A stretch of 64,000 bases of DNA from Paenibacillus prosopidis (GCF_003337375.1 NZ_QPJD01000011.1:124001-188000); one strand, 5' to 3'. Positions 11,626 to 22,007 are shown, counted from the stretch's first letter. Notes: generated by a model not told the origin, from the sequence alone. Numbers and translations: made by a program.

Positions 11626-11872
11626 CATGCTTCCGTTCACTTCAAAACAGTTCTCAATAAATCGATAGTCTCTTTCGTACAGTAAAATCAGCTAAAATCG
11701 GTACTTTCGAGGAAATTGAACGTTCTACAGGTGTTTTATTTTGGAAAATCCATTATAAAGCACACGCAGAGGTACAAAAGCCTAAAGTTACTGCATTGAT
11801 CCAGCATAGCTCAGGTGCCTGCCTTATCATTTTCATAGAAGTGCCAGCCGTACACATTTGATCTCATGCGCT

Positions 11873-12982
11873 CTAGCTGCTACCGCAGCCGCCCCCACCG
11901 CAGGATGAACCGCCACCGCCGCTGTCTCCGCCGCCGCTTCCGCAAGAGGAATCGCCGCCTGAGCCCCCGCCCGAGCCGCCTTCGTCTCCGCCGGAATGAT
12001 CTCTTCCATCATCAGAGGAACCGCTGCAGGCGTAAGTCGAATCGCCGCTCCCGTTTGCTTTGCGCTCCTCTTCGTTTTGCTCCTGGTCCATTTGCTGCGT
12101 GAAATTATCCGGACTTGCAATCGAATGGTAGATGAGCATACCGGAAAGCATGCCTGTAGCTCCGAGAGCAGGATCATAACCGGGGCTATTGGAAGAGTGA
12201 GCATCTCTACGGATAGGCTTTTCCTTACGCAGCGCTTCGACAAGCTGAGATTTGGCTCGGTCAATTAAATAATTGACCGTATCGCTTAGGTCAGCATAAT
12301 GCGCTGCTGCTTTTATATTAAACCATCGGTCCCGCAGCTGCGATTCATTCCAGTCCGCAAGCTCTTCAAGCTTTTGCTCCGACAATCGGGTCCGGAAGAA
12401 CGCTCCCCACAATCTGCCGCTGGCCGGCGCCTGCGCGAACAGCTCGCCATATACCCAATCAAACCAAGCCCGCTCGTCAGGCAGCGGCTGAACGCCCGCC
12501 GCATGCGGCGCATGATGAATCATCTCACCGCAATAGCGTGTACAAAATTGCTCATACTCCCGCGTAAACATCAGCATCTCGTGCCAAACCGCGTCAACCT
12601 GTCTGCTGTACATCGGAACGCCGCGCATAATGCCGCACATCAGAAAATAACGCTTCAGTTCAAACCAAGTCCAAGCCCATTCCTTGTCGGTCATTTTCGG
12701 ATATTCCTTCAACACCCGATCCTTCACCCGGCTCTCAAAATCAAGGCCAAGCGCCGACTCCAGACGTTCAGCGGCCGTTCTCGCCGGATGGCCGTAAGGT
12801 ACGCCCAGCGCAGAAGGGATCTCCGCATCCGGCCACGGCGCAAAAGCATTCGTTCTGCCATAGGACCGCCCGCTGCTTCCACTCGGGTATGACCGGCGAT
12901 TATTGTCTTTCGACTTCGCAATAGCCGTTACAATAATGAAGATAGCTGCCGCAAAAATAAAAATTGCAATATATTCAAGCAT
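11873..12982 (-). CDS. Membrane-anchored GRDP-like protein with Gly/Ser/Cys-rich tail
   Basis: 369 residues. An N-terminal membrane helix (about 4-22, IAIFIFAAAIFIIVTAIA) is followed by a middle domain with VDAVWHEMLMFTREYEQFCTR and a nearby EMIHHAPH, which resembles the WH...Y..FC...HH pattern of the GRDP-like family (glycine-rich domain-containing proteins). The last 50 residues are almost only Gly, Ser, Cys and Asp and end GGGGCGSS, like tails of several uncharacterised Firmicute membrane proteins. The conserved His and Cys could bind metal (inference). The function is unknown. No partner gene is evident; it stands alone between upp and opp. Confidence 0.7.
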   Translation of the reverse strand: MLEYIAIFIFAAAIFIIVTAIAKSKDNNRRSYPSGSSGRSYGRTNAFAPWPDAEIPSALGVPYGHPARTAAERLESALGLDFESRVKDRVLKEYPKMTDKEWAWTWFELKRYFLMCGIMRGVPMYSRQVDAVWHEMLMFTREYEQFCTRYCGEMIHHAPHAAGVQPLPDERAWFDWVYGELFAQAPASGRLWGAFFRTRLSEQKLEELADWNESQLRDRWFNIKAAAHYADLSDTVNYLIDRAKSQLVEALRKEKPIRRDAHSSNSPGYDPALGATGMLSGMLIYHSIASPDNFTQQMDQEQNEEERKANGSGDSTYACSGSSDDGRDHSGGDEGGSGGGSGGDSSCGSGGGDSGGGGSSCGGGGCGSS

Positions 12983-13186
12983 AGCACCCTCCTAAATCGT
13001 TTTATCTTACCCATATATTAACACATTTACGTGATATACGATCTATTCGAGTACAGGAGCCTTTCGTGGTCCAATCGGCTGACAAGCTATGTTGGAATTA
13101 TCTGGATAAAAGTCAGTTTTCGTTCAAATCGCAATTGGAGAAGTACGCGTTAGAGGGATAATGTATGAAAGGCAAAGTATGATTAC

Positions 13187-13222
13187 AAAAAAAGCCGTGC
13201 CGCAGCTTTGTGCTGCGGCACG
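13187..13222 (-). terminator. Terminator of the opp operon
   Basis: Perfect 11-bp stem CGTGCCGCAGC/GCTGCGGCACG with a 5-base loop and a 7-base T run on the minus strand, just after the oppF stop. Confidence 0.93.
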
Positions 13223-13232
13223 ACCTAGTCAG

Positions 13233-14195
13233 TTACACAGATGCGTAGTGACATGCGGCAAAATGCCCTTTCCTCACTTCGCGCAGCGCCGGCTCGTCTA
13301 CCTTGCACTGGTTCGTTGCAATCGGGCAGCGCGTGTGGAATTGGCAGCCAGTCGGCGGATTGATCGGACTGGGAAGGTCGCCAGTCAACACGATGCGTTC
13401 ACGCGACTCTTCGACTTCAGGATCCGGAATCGGAATGGCCGACAGCAGCGCCCGTGTATACGGGTGAGCAGGACTTGCGTAAAGCTCGCTGCTCTCAGCC
13501 AGCTCGACGATTTTACCAAGATACATAACCGCCACACGGTCGCTTATATGCTTGACCATTGACAAATCATGCGCAATGAACAAGTAGGTTAAGCCCATTT
13601 TACGCTGCAAATCCTGCATCAGATTTACGACTTGAGCTTGTATCGATACGTCCAGAGCAGAGATCGGCTCGTCAGCAATAATGAAGCGTGGATCAACCGC
13701 CAGCGCCCGGGCGATACCGATCCGCTGCCGCTGACCGCCGGAAAATTCATGGGGATAGCGCGTCGCATGATCAGGATTAAGCCCGACAAGGTCAAGAAGC
13801 CCTTCCACCTTTCTCTTACGTTCGGAGCGGCTTCCCGCCAGCTTATGAATATCGATCGCTTCTCCAATAATGTCCATCACGGTCATTCGCGGATTAAGCG
13901 AAGCATAAGGATCTTGAAATATCATTTGCATATCGCGGCGCAGTGCTTTTAACTTAGAGCCCTTCAGCTTGTGAATATCTTGTCCGTCAAAGGTAACTCC
14001 GCCGCTTGTCGGTTCGTACAAACGCATTAACGTACGGCCCGCCGTCGACTTGCCGCAGCCGGATTCGCCCACCACGCCAACGGTTTCGCCTCTGTTTATC
14101 GAAAAGCTTATGTCGTTAACAGCCTGGAGTATGCTGCCTCCCCCCAGATTGAAAAACTTTTTAAGATTGCTAACCTCAACTAGCGGTCCACTCAT
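13233..14195 (-). CDS. oppF: Oligopeptide ABC transporter ATPase OppF
   Basis: 320 residues. ABC motifs: Walker [10 protein letters not shown], signature [15 protein letters not shown], Walker [13 protein letters not shown], and the switch histidine in [11 protein letters not shown]. The C-terminal oligopeptide/dipeptide extension has the cysteine pattern CQFHTRCP...C...CHY known to hold an iron-sulfur cluster in some homologues. The start at 14195 overlaps the oppD stop (ATGA), which fixes the start; the frame extends 14 residues further without family support. Confidence 0.95.
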   Translation of the reverse strand: MSGPLVEVSNLKKFFNLGGGSILQAVNDISFSINRGETVGVVGESGCGKSTAGRTLMRLYEPTSGGVTFDGQDIHKLKGSKLKALRRDMQMIFQDPYASLNPRMTVMDIIGEAIDIHKLAGSRSERKRKVEGLLDLVGLNPDHATRYPHEFSGGQRQRIGIARALAVDPRFIIADEPISALDVSIQAQVVNLMQDLQRKMGLTYLFIAHDLSMVKHISDRVAVMYLGKIVELAESSELYASPAHPYTRALLSAIPIPDPEVEESRERIVLTGDLPSPINPPTGCQFHTRCPIATNQCKVDEPALREVRKGHFAACHYASV

Positions 14196-15193
14196 ACCGA
14201 CACACCCCTGTTCGCATACGGATGTGCCAGCCAGCAAGCTGATGCATGTGATTCGCTGCCCTCCACCGCAAGCAGTGCAGGATCATTGTCTAGGCATACT
14301 CTCATTGCTTCATCACAGCGGGAGCAGAAGCTGCAGCCCGCCGGCGGTTTAATTAAATCAGGCGGCATGCCAAAAATGGGGACCAAAGGCTCGTCCTTCT
14401 TTTGGTCCAGACGCGGCACGGAACGAAGCAAGCCTCTTGTATACGGATGCTTCGGATTTTTGAATATTTCCCATTTCGTCCCTGTTTCCACCACTTTACC
14501 TGCATACATGACGATAACGCGGTCGCACATATCCGCCACAACGCCCAAATCATGCGTGATGAGAATGATAGAAGTACCCAGCTTATGCTGCAAATCTTTC
14601 ATGACGCGCATGATTTGCGCCTGGATGGTAACGTCGAGCGCCGTTGTCGGTTCGTCCGCGATTAGCAGCGACGGATTGCACGCGAGCGCAATGGCGATCA
14701 TAGCGCGTTGACGCATACCACCGGAAAACTGATGCGGGTATTGATTAACGCGGGATGCGGGGTTCGGAATGCCAACGAGAGTCAGCATTTCGATCGCGCG
14801 GTCACGCGCAGCCTCGCTAGACATCCCCTGATGTTTCATAAGCCCTTCCGTAATCTGACGCCCAATCGTTAGCGTAGGATTAAGCGATGTCATTGGATCC
14901 TGAAAGATCATCCCCATCTCTTTGCCGCGGATACCTTCCATTTCGCTGTTCGACATTTTCAGGATTTCTTTCCCTTTGAAATTGATCGAACCGCTCGTCT
15001 CCGCAGGAGGCGTCGGAATCAAACGCATAAGCGATTGCGCGGTTACACTCTTGCCGCAGCCAGACTCTCCTACAATCGCCACCGCTTCGCCTTTATTAAC
15101 ATGAAAATTAACGCCGCGCACCGCCTTAACAATGCCGCCGTGAACTTTGAAATTGACACGAAGGTTATTGACTTCAAGCAGCTTCTCCATCAT
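14192..15193 (-). CDS. oppD: Oligopeptide ABC transporter ATPase OppD
   Basis: 333 residues with Walker [11 protein letters not shown]-loop [11 protein letters not shown], signature [15 protein letters not shown], Walker [13 protein letters not shown] and H-loop LITHDLGVV. The C-terminal domain carries the CSFCSRC...C cluster motif. It pairs with OppF to drive peptide import. Two adjacent ATG codons follow GGAGGTGG, so the start could be one codon later. Coupled to oppF by a four-base overlap. Confidence 0.95.
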   Translation of the reverse strand: MMEKLLEVNNLRVNFKVHGGIVKAVRGVNFHVNKGEAVAIVGESGCGKSVTAQSLMRLIPTPPAETSGSINFKGKEILKMSNSEMEGIRGKEMGMIFQDPMTSLNPTLTIGRQITEGLMKHQGMSSEAARDRAIEMLTLVGIPNPASRVNQYPHQFSGGMRQRAMIAIALACNPSLLIADEPTTALDVTIQAQIMRVMKDLQHKLGTSIILITHDLGVVADMCDRVIVMYAGKVVETGTKWEIFKNPKHPYTRGLLRSVPRLDQKKDEPLVPIFGMPPDLIKPPAGCSFCSRCDEAMRVCLDNDPALLAVEGSESHASACWLAHPYANRGVSV

Positions 15194-15203
15194 TGTCCAC
15201 CTC

Positions 15204-16127
15204 CTACTTCTTCATTTTCGGATCAAGCGCATCTCTCAGGCCGTCGCCAAAAATATTAAAACAAAGCATCGTAATGCTTATTACTGCCGCAGGGAAAATC
15301 ATTCTCCACGGGTAAAGCGTCCAGGCTTTGATTGCGTCGTTAATCATCGTACCCAAGGATGCTGCAGGGGACTGTACACCCAGACCCAAGAAGCTGAGGA
15401 ACGCTTCCGCAAAGATCGCGCTTGGCACCGTCAGCGTCAGCGTGACGATTATCGGGCCCATCGCGTTAGGAATCAAATGCCTAAACAGAATACGTACCGC
15501 GTTAGCGCCGAGAGCTTGAGCAGCCATAACATATTCCTGATTTTTCAACTGCATAATCTGTCCCCGCACAATCCACGCCATGCTAATCCATCCGGTTATG
15601 CTTAGCGCAAGAACGATGGTGAACATGCTGGGCTCCATGATAACGATAAGAAGAATAATGATGAGCATGTTAGGAATCGAATAGAGGATTTCACAGATTC
15701 TGTTCAGGATTTCATCCACGCGGCCGCCGAAGTACCCCATGATTCCGCCGATAATAACGCCAAGCACCAGGTCGGCAAGCGCGGCATATAAGCCGACCTG
15801 CAGGGATATGCCTGTCCCCATCCACGTTCGGGTAAACAAGTCCCGTCCAAGATCATCCGTACCGAACCAATAGGTAACGGAAGGGCCAAGATTTTTTTCT
15901 TTCAGATGGTTCGTTTGAAAATCATGTGCCGAAATGATCGGACCTATGATCGACATAATGGCTACAATAACGAGAATGATTAAACCGGCCATCGCAATTT
16001 TATTGGAACGCAGCCTCAGCCACGCATCTTTCCATGCGGATATGCTTTCCCGGACAATCGTATCCGTTTGCTTCTCGTCTTTGCTAAGCTTCGCGAATTG
16101 ATCCGGCGTCAGTTGTTTATCTTCCAC
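15204..16127 (-). CDS. oppC: Oligopeptide ABC transporter permease OppC
   Basis: 307 residues. A cytoplasmic N-terminus of about 45 residues is followed by six membrane segments; the EAA loop that contacts the ATPases is seen as EYVMAAQALGANAVRILFRH. The motif FGTDDLGRDLFTRTWMG is typical of OppC/DppC. It heterodimerises with OppB to form the peptide channel. Four bases separate it from oppB. Confidence 0.94.
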   Translation of the reverse strand: MEDKQLTPDQFAKLSKDEKQTDTIVRESISAWKDAWLRLRSNKIAMAGLIILVIVAIMSIIGPIISAHDFQTNHLKEKNLGPSVTYWFGTDDLGRDLFTRTWMGTGISLQVGLYAALADLVLGVIIGGIMGYFGGRVDEILNRICEILYSIPNMLIIILLIVIMEPSMFTIVLALSITGWISMAWIVRGQIMQLKNQEYVMAAQALGANAVRILFRHLIPNAMGPIIVTLTLTVPSAIFAEAFLSFLGLGVQSPAASLGTMINDAIKAWTLYPWRMIFPAAVISITMLCFNIFGDGLRDALDPKMKK

Positions 16128-16130
16128 CCC

Positions 16131-17075
16131 TTAGCCCCCCTTTCCTTTGGTAAGCTTAATGCGCGGATCAACTAAACCGTAGGCGACATCGGTTAAGAAC
16201 CGTGCAGCCATCAATATAATTCCGTAGAATAAGGTAAGCCCCATAATGAGCGTATAGTCACGGTTAGTAATGCTTTGTACAAAATATTTCCCGATCCCGC
16301 CTATGCCGAAGATTTGCTCTACCACGACGGATCCTGTAATAATATTCGCCGTCATCGGACCGATATAAGTGACTACTGGCAAAATCGCATTACGAAGAGC
16401 ATGGCGCACCAGTATGACTCGACCGTTCAAGCCTTTCGAACGAGCCGTCTTAATATAGTCCGCGGACAGTACCTCCAGCATGGTCGAACGCGTCAGACGC
16501 GCTATGAACGCCGCGGGCAGGAAGGAAAGCGCGAGCACAGGCATAATAAAATCGGTTGGATCGTTAAGACCAGATACATCCAGCAAGCGAAGCTTGCTTC
16601 CCAGCACATATTGCAAAATGGATGCCGCTAGAAAGTTAGGGATAGAGACCCCGAGTACAGCGATAATGATCGTTGCGCTGTCCAGCCATTTGCGGTGATT
16701 AAGCGCCGCGATAATACCTAATATTAAACCGACTGCAAGGGACAAGATTATTGCAAAAATACCGATTTGCAAGGAATATATAAAACTTTCTTTAATGATT
16801 CTCGTTACAGACATATATTGCTGCTTCATAGACATACCTAAGTCTCCATGAAGCAAGTTGTTCAGATACATCAGATATTGCTTCCATAACGGCTGATCAA
16901 GACCGTACATGGCGAAGAGATGCTCTCTAATCTTCTCGGGAATGGCTTTCTCCCGAATGAACGGGTCACCCGGTATAATTTTCATCAGAAAAAAGGTGGC
17001 CGATGCAAGCACGAACAGCGAAGCGATCATGGACAGAAACTTTTTGGACACGTATTTTAGCAACGCAATGGACAC
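16131..17075 (-). CDS. oppB: Oligopeptide ABC transporter permease OppB
   Basis: 314 residues with six membrane segments. FFLMKIIPGDPF near the N-terminus and the EAA loop DYIKTARSKGLNGRVILVRHALRNA are hallmarks of the OppB/DppB permeases. It is separated from oppA by a hairpin terminator, so its level is probably lower than that of the binding protein. Confidence 0.94.
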   Translation of the reverse strand: MSIALLKYVSKKFLSMIASLFVLASATFFLMKIIPGDPFIREKAIPEKIREHLFAMYGLDQPLWKQYLMYLNNLLHGDLGMSMKQQYMSVTRIIKESFIYSLQIGIFAIILSLAVGLILGIIAALNHRKWLDSATIIIAVLGVSIPNFLAASILQYVLGSKLRLLDVSGLNDPTDFIMPVLALSFLPAAFIARLTRSTMLEVLSADYIKTARSKGLNGRVILVRHALRNAILPVVTYIGPMTANIITGSVVVEQIFGIGGIGKYFVQSITNRDYTLIMGLTLFYGIILMAARFLTDVAYGLVDPRIKLTKGKGG

Positions 17076-17130
17076 CTCCTTACATATTAAACAAGACGAT
17101 AACCGCCTGCATTACGTGCTGAATAATCCT

Positions 17131-17168
17131 AAAAGAAAGGGATATATGCGGCACCCCGCATATATCCC
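17131..17168 (-). terminator. Leaky terminator between oppA and oppB
   Basis: Perfect 13-bp minus-strand stem GGGATATATGCGG/CCGCATATATCCC with a 4-base loop, followed by TTTCTTTT. Since oppB-F show no own promoter here, it probably attenuates read-through so that OppA is made in excess. Confidence 0.85.
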
Positions 17169-17192
17169 TAGCTTCAGGTGCTGGAATGACGA

Positions 17193-18851
17193 TTATTTCG
17201 CTTCGTAGTAACCTCTTGTGTAGTCAATATCGCCTTTGTAATCCAAAAAGATGTTCTTGAATCCAGGTTTCAGCATATAAACGTTGCTGTAGTAGTAGAT
17301 CGGCATAATCGGCATTTGATCCATCAGAATGGCCTCTGCTTCTTTCATCGCATCGATACGTTCTTGTTGGTCGCCGCTGGCATAAGCCTTCTTGATAAGC
17401 GCATCGTATTCAGGCGATGCGAAACCAGTGCTGTTCTGTCCGCCCTTCGTAACGAACATGTCCATATAAGTCATTGGATCGTTATAGTCCGCTCCCCAGC
17501 CTGCGCGTTGTACTTGATAGTTCATCGACGAACGGTTTTTGAGCAAAACAGGGAACTCTTGATTCTCGATTTCTACCGTGATGCCAAGATTTTGACGCCA
17601 CATTTCAACGATCGCTTCCGCGATTTTTTTGTGTCCATCGCTTGTGTTGAATGTCAATGTCACTTTAGGGAATTCGGTAAGTTTAAGCTCCGCCAACCCT
17701 TCTGCAAGCAGCTTTTTCGCTTCGTCCACGTTTTCCGTGAAGAAATCGTCCTTCACTTCGTTACGGTAATCTTCTTTTACGCCGATAATACCGGGAGGTA
17801 CGAAACCGAACGAAGGAATCTCACCCGCCATCGTCACGCTCTCAACGATCGCTTGACGATCGATCGCCATCGCAAGTGCTTTACGAACCTTTACATTGTT
17901 GAACGGAACTTCTTCCGTGTTGAACATGTAGTAGTACGAGCTTGCGATACCTTTTTGGTAGAACTCATCCTTCATGGAGTCTTTAAGGACTGGGATTTGT
18001 TCCGCAGGAATCTCGCCTGTCGGCTTACCTGTGTAATCAAGAGCGTCAGTCTCATAGTTCGCAAGCTCCGTCGCGGAATCCGCGATCATCGTGAAGTCGA
18101 TGCTTGTGAATTTCACTTGGTCTTTCGCGTAGTAGTGCTCGTTAGGAACAAGCTTAATAGATGTGTTATGCTGCCACTCACCCATCTTAAAAGGACCGTT
18201 ACCGATAATTGTAGCTGCATCCGCAGCCCAAGCCTCGTTATCCTTTACTGATTGATGCGAAGGGAAATACGTATAGAAAGATGTCAGGCTCAGGAAGTAA
18301 GGAGTAGGCGCTACAAGCTTTACTTCAAGCGTTTGAGCATCGATTGCTTTCACGCCGACGCCGTCAGCATTAGCGATTTTTTCTTCGTTGTAATCTTGCG
18401 CGCCAACGATGTAATAAAACTGATAGGCATAAGTGGAACCCATAGCCGGATCCAACGAACGCTTCCAGGAGAATTCGAAGTCATTAGCCGTTACCGGGTC
18501 TCCATTGCTCCATTTCGCATCCTTGCGGATCGTGAACGTGTACGTCTTACCATCCTCGGACACTTCCCATTTCTCAGCCATGCCTTCAACGGTTTTTCCG
18601 CTCTCGTCATTACGAGTCAGGCCTTCATAAATGCCAGTTGCAATCGTACCCGAAACATTGTCCTCCATTAGTGCAGGATCAAGAGAGGACGGCTCGGAAT
18701 GCAGGTTCATGCGGAATGCTTTGGCCACCGTTTGTTCGCCGTTAGTAGCGTTGTTCGGCTCGCCGGCGTTGTTTTCTTTCGGCGTACAGCCGGCAAGCAC
18801 CAGCGTAAGCACAACCAGCAGTGTTAAATAAGTGAAAATAGACTTTTTCAT
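17193..18851 (-). CDS. oppA: Oligopeptide-binding lipoprotein OppA
   Basis: 552 residues. A lipoprotein signal peptide (MKKSIFTYLTLLVVLTL) ends in the lipobox LAGC with Cys22. The rest is an SBP family 5 protein: EPSSLDPALMEDNVSGT, EGLTRNDESG, the core block TYTFTIRKDAKWSNGDPVTANDF, and HHYY-type contacts near the end. It captures peptides outside the cell for OppBCDF. The ATG at 18851 has GGGAGG 7 bases upstream; five extra residues from an upstream codon are not supported. Confidence 0.95.
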   Translation of the reverse strand: MKKSIFTYLTLLVVLTLVLAGCTPKENNAGEPNNATNGEQTVAKAFRMNLHSEPSSLDPALMEDNVSGTIATGIYEGLTRNDESGKTVEGMAEKWEVSEDGKTYTFTIRKDAKWSNGDPVTANDFEFSWKRSLDPAMGSTYAYQFYYIVGAQDYNEEKIANADGVGVKAIDAQTLEVKLVAPTPYFLSLTSFYTYFPSHQSVKDNEAWAADAATIIGNGPFKMGEWQHNTSIKLVPNEHYYAKDQVKFTSIDFTMIADSATELANYETDALDYTGKPTGEIPAEQIPVLKDSMKDEFYQKGIASSYYYMFNTEEVPFNNVKVRKALAMAIDRQAIVESVTMAGEIPSFGFVPPGIIGVKEDYRNEVKDDFFTENVDEAKKLLAEGLAELKLTEFPKVTLTFNTSDGHKKIAEAIVEMWRQNLGITVEIENQEFPVLLKNRSSMNYQVQRAGWGADYNDPMTYMDMFVTKGGQNSTGFASPEYDALIKKAYASGDQQERIDAMKEAEAILMDQMPIMPIYYYSNVYMLKPGFKNIFLDYKGDIDYTRGYYEAK

Positions 18852-19036
18852 AACATACCCTCCCAATTTTTACTTAATAAGTATAGTTTAATTCATAAAA
18901 ACCGGCATAAAGTATAAATATTCATATTTATGCATATTATTGAATAATCATCAATGCATATTTATGAGTAATACTGAATTTTTAATTATAAAAACTACGA
19001 AATTTACGATTAATTTACATCCAATTTACGCAAAAC

Positions 19037-19066
19037 ACTATACAACGGTCATAAAAGATCTGTCAA
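19037..19066 (-). promoter_or_regulatory. Sigma-A promoter of the opp operon
   Basis: Minus-strand TTGACA (19061-19066) and TATAGT (19037-19042) with an 18-base spacer. The transcript would have an AT-rich leader of about 180 bases (18852-19030) in which I recognise no riboswitch. Confidence 0.75.
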
Positions 19067-19081
19067 TCATCCAAAAATTCT

Positions 19082-19102
19082 CATGTTAAGTATTCTGACA
19101 TG
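19082..19102. promoter_or_regulatory. Inverted repeat upstream of the opp promoter
   Basis: CATGT-N11-ACATG, ending 16 bases from the -35 element. It could be an operator. The rest of 19103-19276 is AT-rich with nothing recognised. Confidence 0.3.
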
Positions 19103-19276
19103 ATCTTTTTTTCAACAAAAACCTCAAAACCCGCGCTACATTCAGCAATCTGCCATTTCAAAATTACTTTAAAAGCACTTTTTTTATTTGAAAAATTGTT
19201 CATAATAGGTTTTACATTTGTGAATTTTCTCGTGACGGCCTCCTGCATTTTTATGCATAATAAAAAAGGTCATGTT

Positions 19277-19326
19277 AAAAAAAAAGACCCTTACGGCTGA
19301 TTAAACAATCAGCAGTAAAGGTCTTT
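19277..19326 (-). terminator. Terminator of glyA
   Basis: Minus-strand stem AAAGACCTTTAC-GCTGATT against AATCAGC-GTAAGGGTCTTT with a T run of nine. It begins 18 bases after the glyA stop. Confidence 0.92.
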
Positions 19327-19344
19327 AGAACCGTTATTCAGCTA

Positions 19345-20592
19345 TTAGTAAGTCATTCCAGGGTACAACGGGTATTGAGCCGTCAATTCACGAACCATAC
19401 CGCGGGCTTTCGAAAGCACTTCCTGATCCTGCGGATTACCCAGCACAAGCGCGATAACTTCAGCAATAATCTTCATTGCTTTCTCATCCATGCCGCGAGC
19501 CGTTGCTGCCGGCGTACCAACGCGGATACCGGACGTCACGAACGGGCTCGTAGGATCAAATGGAATCGCATTTTTGTTAACGGTAATTCCGACTTCGTCC
19601 AATACGTGCTCAGCAACTTTACCTGTAATGTTCAGGTTACGGGTATCGATCAACATCAGATGGTTGTCTGTGCCGCCGGAAACAATGTTGATGCCTTTTG
19701 AAATGAGCTCTTCGGAAAGCACCTTCGCGTTTTTCACCACCTGCTCAGCGTATGCTTTGAAAGCCGGCTGCAGCGCTTCTCCGAAAGCGACTGCTTTCGC
19801 TGCGATAATGTGCATCAAAGGACCGCCCTGCGAGCCAGGGAATACCGCTTTATCGATTGCTGCCGCCCAAGGCTGACGGCAAAGGATCATACCGCCGCGA
19901 GGTCCGCGAAGCGTCTTGTGCGTTGTCGTTGTTACGAAATGCGCGTACGGCACCGGGTTCGGGTGCAGGCCTGCAGCTACAAGACCAGCGATATGCGCCA
20001 TGTCTACCATGAACAATGCGCCTACGTCAGTGGCGATTTGGCCGAGCTTCTCGAAATCGATGATGCGCGGGTAAGCACTTGCGCCAGCCACGATCATACG
20101 AGGACGGTGTTTGAAAGCAAGCTTGCGGACTTCCTCGTAATCGATTGTAAAGGAATCCTCTTGCACGCCGTATGCAACGAAGTTATAAAGCAGGCCGGAT
20201 GCGTTAACCGGGCTGCCGTGCGTCAAGTGACCGCCGTGCGCCAGGTTCATACCGAGAACCGTATCACCTGGTTGTAGGGCTGCCAGGTAAACAGCCATAT
20301 TCGCTTGTGCGCCGGAGTGCGGCTGAACGTTAGCATGCTCAGCGCCAAACAGCTCCTTCGCACGGTTGCGGGCGATGTCTTCCACGATATCAACATGCTC
20401 ACAGCCGCCATAATAACGCTTGCTTGGATAGCCTTCCGCATATTTGTTCGTAAGAACCGATCCCATCGCTTCCAATACCGCTTCGCTAACGATGTTTTCC
20501 GATGCGATCAATTCGATGTTGTCGCGTTGACGCTGCAGCTCAAGGCCGAGCGCCTGAAGAACTTCCGGGTCTTGTTTACGCAAATTTTCCAT
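19345..20592 (-). CDS. glyA: Serine hydroxymethyltransferase
   Basis: A 415-residue PLP enzyme interconverting serine and glycine with tetrahydrofolate, the main source of one-carbon units. The PLP-lysine motif is [15 protein letters not shown]; the N-terminus has [20 protein letters not shown] and the substrate segment [12 protein letters not shown]. The start at 20592 ([10 protein letters not shown]) has GGAGG upstream; the frame extends six residues further without support. The Bacillales order ywlE-rpiB-ywlG-glyA is kept. Confidence 0.97.
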   Translation of the reverse strand: MENLRKQDPEVLQALGLELQRQRDNIELIASENIVSEAVLEAMGSVLTNKYAEGYPSKRYYGGCEHVDIVEDIARNRAKELFGAEHANVQPHSGAQANMAVYLAALQPGDTVLGMNLAHGGHLTHGSPVNASGLLYNFVAYGVQEDSFTIDYEEVRKLAFKHRPRMIVAGASAYPRIIDFEKLGQIATDVGALFMVDMAHIAGLVAAGLHPNPVPYAHFVTTTTHKTLRGPRGGMILCRQPWAAAIDKAVFPGSQGGPLMHIIAAKAVAFGEALQPAFKAYAEQVVKNAKVLSEELISKGINIVSGGTDNHLMLIDTRNLNITGKVAEHVLDEVGITVNKNAIPFDPTSPFVTSGIRVGTPAATARGMDEKAMKIIAEVIALVLGNPQDQEVLSKARGMVRELTAQYPLYPGMTY

Positions 20593-20676
20593 TATAAATT
20601 TCCTCCTCAAAGTGGTTGGTCTAATTTATTTGATAGATCGTGATATCCAAACGTTTTTGCACCGTAACTATTACCA

Positions 20677-21282
20677 TTACTCGCATGTACCGGCAGACTG
20701 CTCAGGCGCAATGCTTGTCTCGAGCTCGTAGACGGCACGGGCCCCGCCTATCAGCTTCGGTCTCGTGACAGCCATCGTAACATGCGCCCCGCCAATGCTG
20801 CGAATAGACGGACGCACCGGTACGGCCACCCGCTTCAGATGCATGCCGATGAACGTATCTCCGATATCGATGCCGGCATGCGCTTGTACGGATTCCACTA
20901 AGCAGGGCTGCTCCAGCTGCCGATAAGCGTATGCAGCCATCGAGCCGCCAGCCTTCGGAACAGGAACGGCACCGACTATTTCCAGCCCGAAACGTTCTGC
21001 AGCGGCACGCTCTATAACGAGCGCACGGTTTAAATGCTCGCAGCACTGGAACGCGGGGATGAAGCCAATCTCGCTTCGGACGGCATCCACTCCGGCATAA
21101 ATTTGCGCTGCCGTCTCTATTGTTCCTGCCGTTCCGATCCGATGCCCCAGCACCTCGCTAGTACTTACACCGATTACAAGCAGCTGACTCATGGTGAGCC
21201 TGCCTGCCGAGGCAAGCTCACGTACGATCGTCTCAACTTGGGCAGCAATTAGTTCTGGCTGTGAAGCTTCATGTTTGGTCAT
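20677..21282 (-). CDS. ywlG: TIGR01440/DUF436 family protein (YwlG)
   Basis: 201 residues with the family blocks VIGVSTSEVLGHRIGTAGT, AFQCCEHLNRALVIER and HAGIDIGDTFIGMHLKRVAVPVR. The family has no established function; it is consistently found between rpiB and glyA in Firmicutes, as here. The start at 21282 has GGAGG 9 bases upstream, better than an ATG at 21288. It follows rpiB by 17 bases, so it is probably co-transcribed with it. Confidence 0.9.
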   Translation of the reverse strand: MTKHEASQPELIAAQVETIVRELASAGRLTMSQLLVIGVSTSEVLGHRIGTAGTIETAAQIYAGVDAVRSEIGFIPAFQCCEHLNRALVIERAAAERFGLEIVGAVPVPKAGGSMAAYAYRQLEQPCLVESVQAHAGIDIGDTFIGMHLKRVAVPVRPSIRSIGGAHVTMAVTRPKLIGGARAVYELETSIAPEQSAGTCE

Positions 21283-21299
21283 CGGCATGGACCTCCTTA

Positions 21300-21758
21300 T
21301 TAGGACTGTCCGGCATATTTTTCCTCAATTTGCTTCACTTTGTTCAAGCGTCCGACATGACGCTCACCTTTGGAGAACGGCGTTTCGATCCAGATGCGAA
21401 TAATTTCTTGGGCAACCCCCGGGCCGATAATACGTTCACCTAGCGCCAATACATTCGTATCATTATGATCACGTGTAGCTTGAGCCGAGAACAAATCATG
21501 CACCAGAGCGCAGCGGATGCCTCTGACCTTATTCGCCGCAATCGACATGCCTATACCTGTTCCGCAAATCAGAATACCGCGATCTGCTTTGCCGCTCGTA
21601 ACAAGGTCGCATACGGGCAATGCATAATCAGGATAGTCAACCGATTGGTCGCATGTGCAGCCCACGTCTACAACTTCATGACCAAGAGTTTGAAGAAACG
21701 GCACAACCACTTCCTTCAAACTATAGCCTCCATGATCAGCACCAATAGCAATTTTCAA
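21300..21758 (-). CDS. rpiB: Ribose 5-phosphate isomerase B
   Basis: 152 residues, RpiB/LacAB family. The N-terminal IGADHGGYSLKE, the catalytic cysteine block ILICGTGIGMSIAANK and HNDTNVLALGERIIG are all present. It interconverts ribose 5-phosphate and ribulose 5-phosphate in the pentose phosphate pathway. The start is TTG with AGGAGG 10 bases upstream. Confidence 0.95.
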   Translation of the reverse strand: MKIAIGADHGGYSLKEVVVPFLQTLGHEVVDVGCTCDQSVDYPDYALPVCDLVTSGKADRGILICGTGIGMSIAANKVRGIRCALVHDLFSAQATRDHNDTNVLALGERIIGPGVAQEIIRIWIETPFSKGERHVGRLNKVKQIEEKYAGQS

Positions 21759-21823
21759 CGTAAAAGACCTCCTTCGGAATGAAACATCACAGTGCTAGTA
21801 TACCTATTTTTGCGGAAAAAGAC

Positions 21824-21864
21824 GAAAAAAGAGCAAGACATGCTAATTAGCATGCTGCTCTTTG
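21824..21864 (-). terminator. Terminator between ywlE and rpiB
   Basis: Minus-strand stem built on AAAGAGCA...ATGCTAATTAGCAT...TGCTCTTT with a short internal bulge and a T run of six. It would end the ywlE transcript before rpiB. Confidence 0.75.
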
Positions 21865-22007
21865 CCCAGGCGACCGGCCGTATATTCCGATGCTCCACCG
21901 TGGTTAGCCCACTTCCGTCGCCAGTTACATCGGAAACCATATGTTGTTTTTATAATAGCCGATTCGCTGCAAAAAATCAATCCGTAACCAAAGAGGAAAA
22001 TGCGGAA

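Noticed and set aside
11452-11640. 62-codon frame across the 51-bp repeats
   Set aside because: The frame is kept open by the repeat period; there is no ribosome binding site or promoter.
18852-19036. Riboswitch in the long oppA leader
   Set aside because: No conserved aptamer pairing was recognised; the sequence is AT-rich and irregular.
19100-19300. 66-codon plus-strand frame upstream of oppA
   Set aside because: AT-rich chance frame that overlaps the glyA terminator; no ribosome binding site.
21755-21940. 61-codon minus-strand frame between ywlE and rpiB
   Set aside because: It covers the ywlE terminator and has no start signals.
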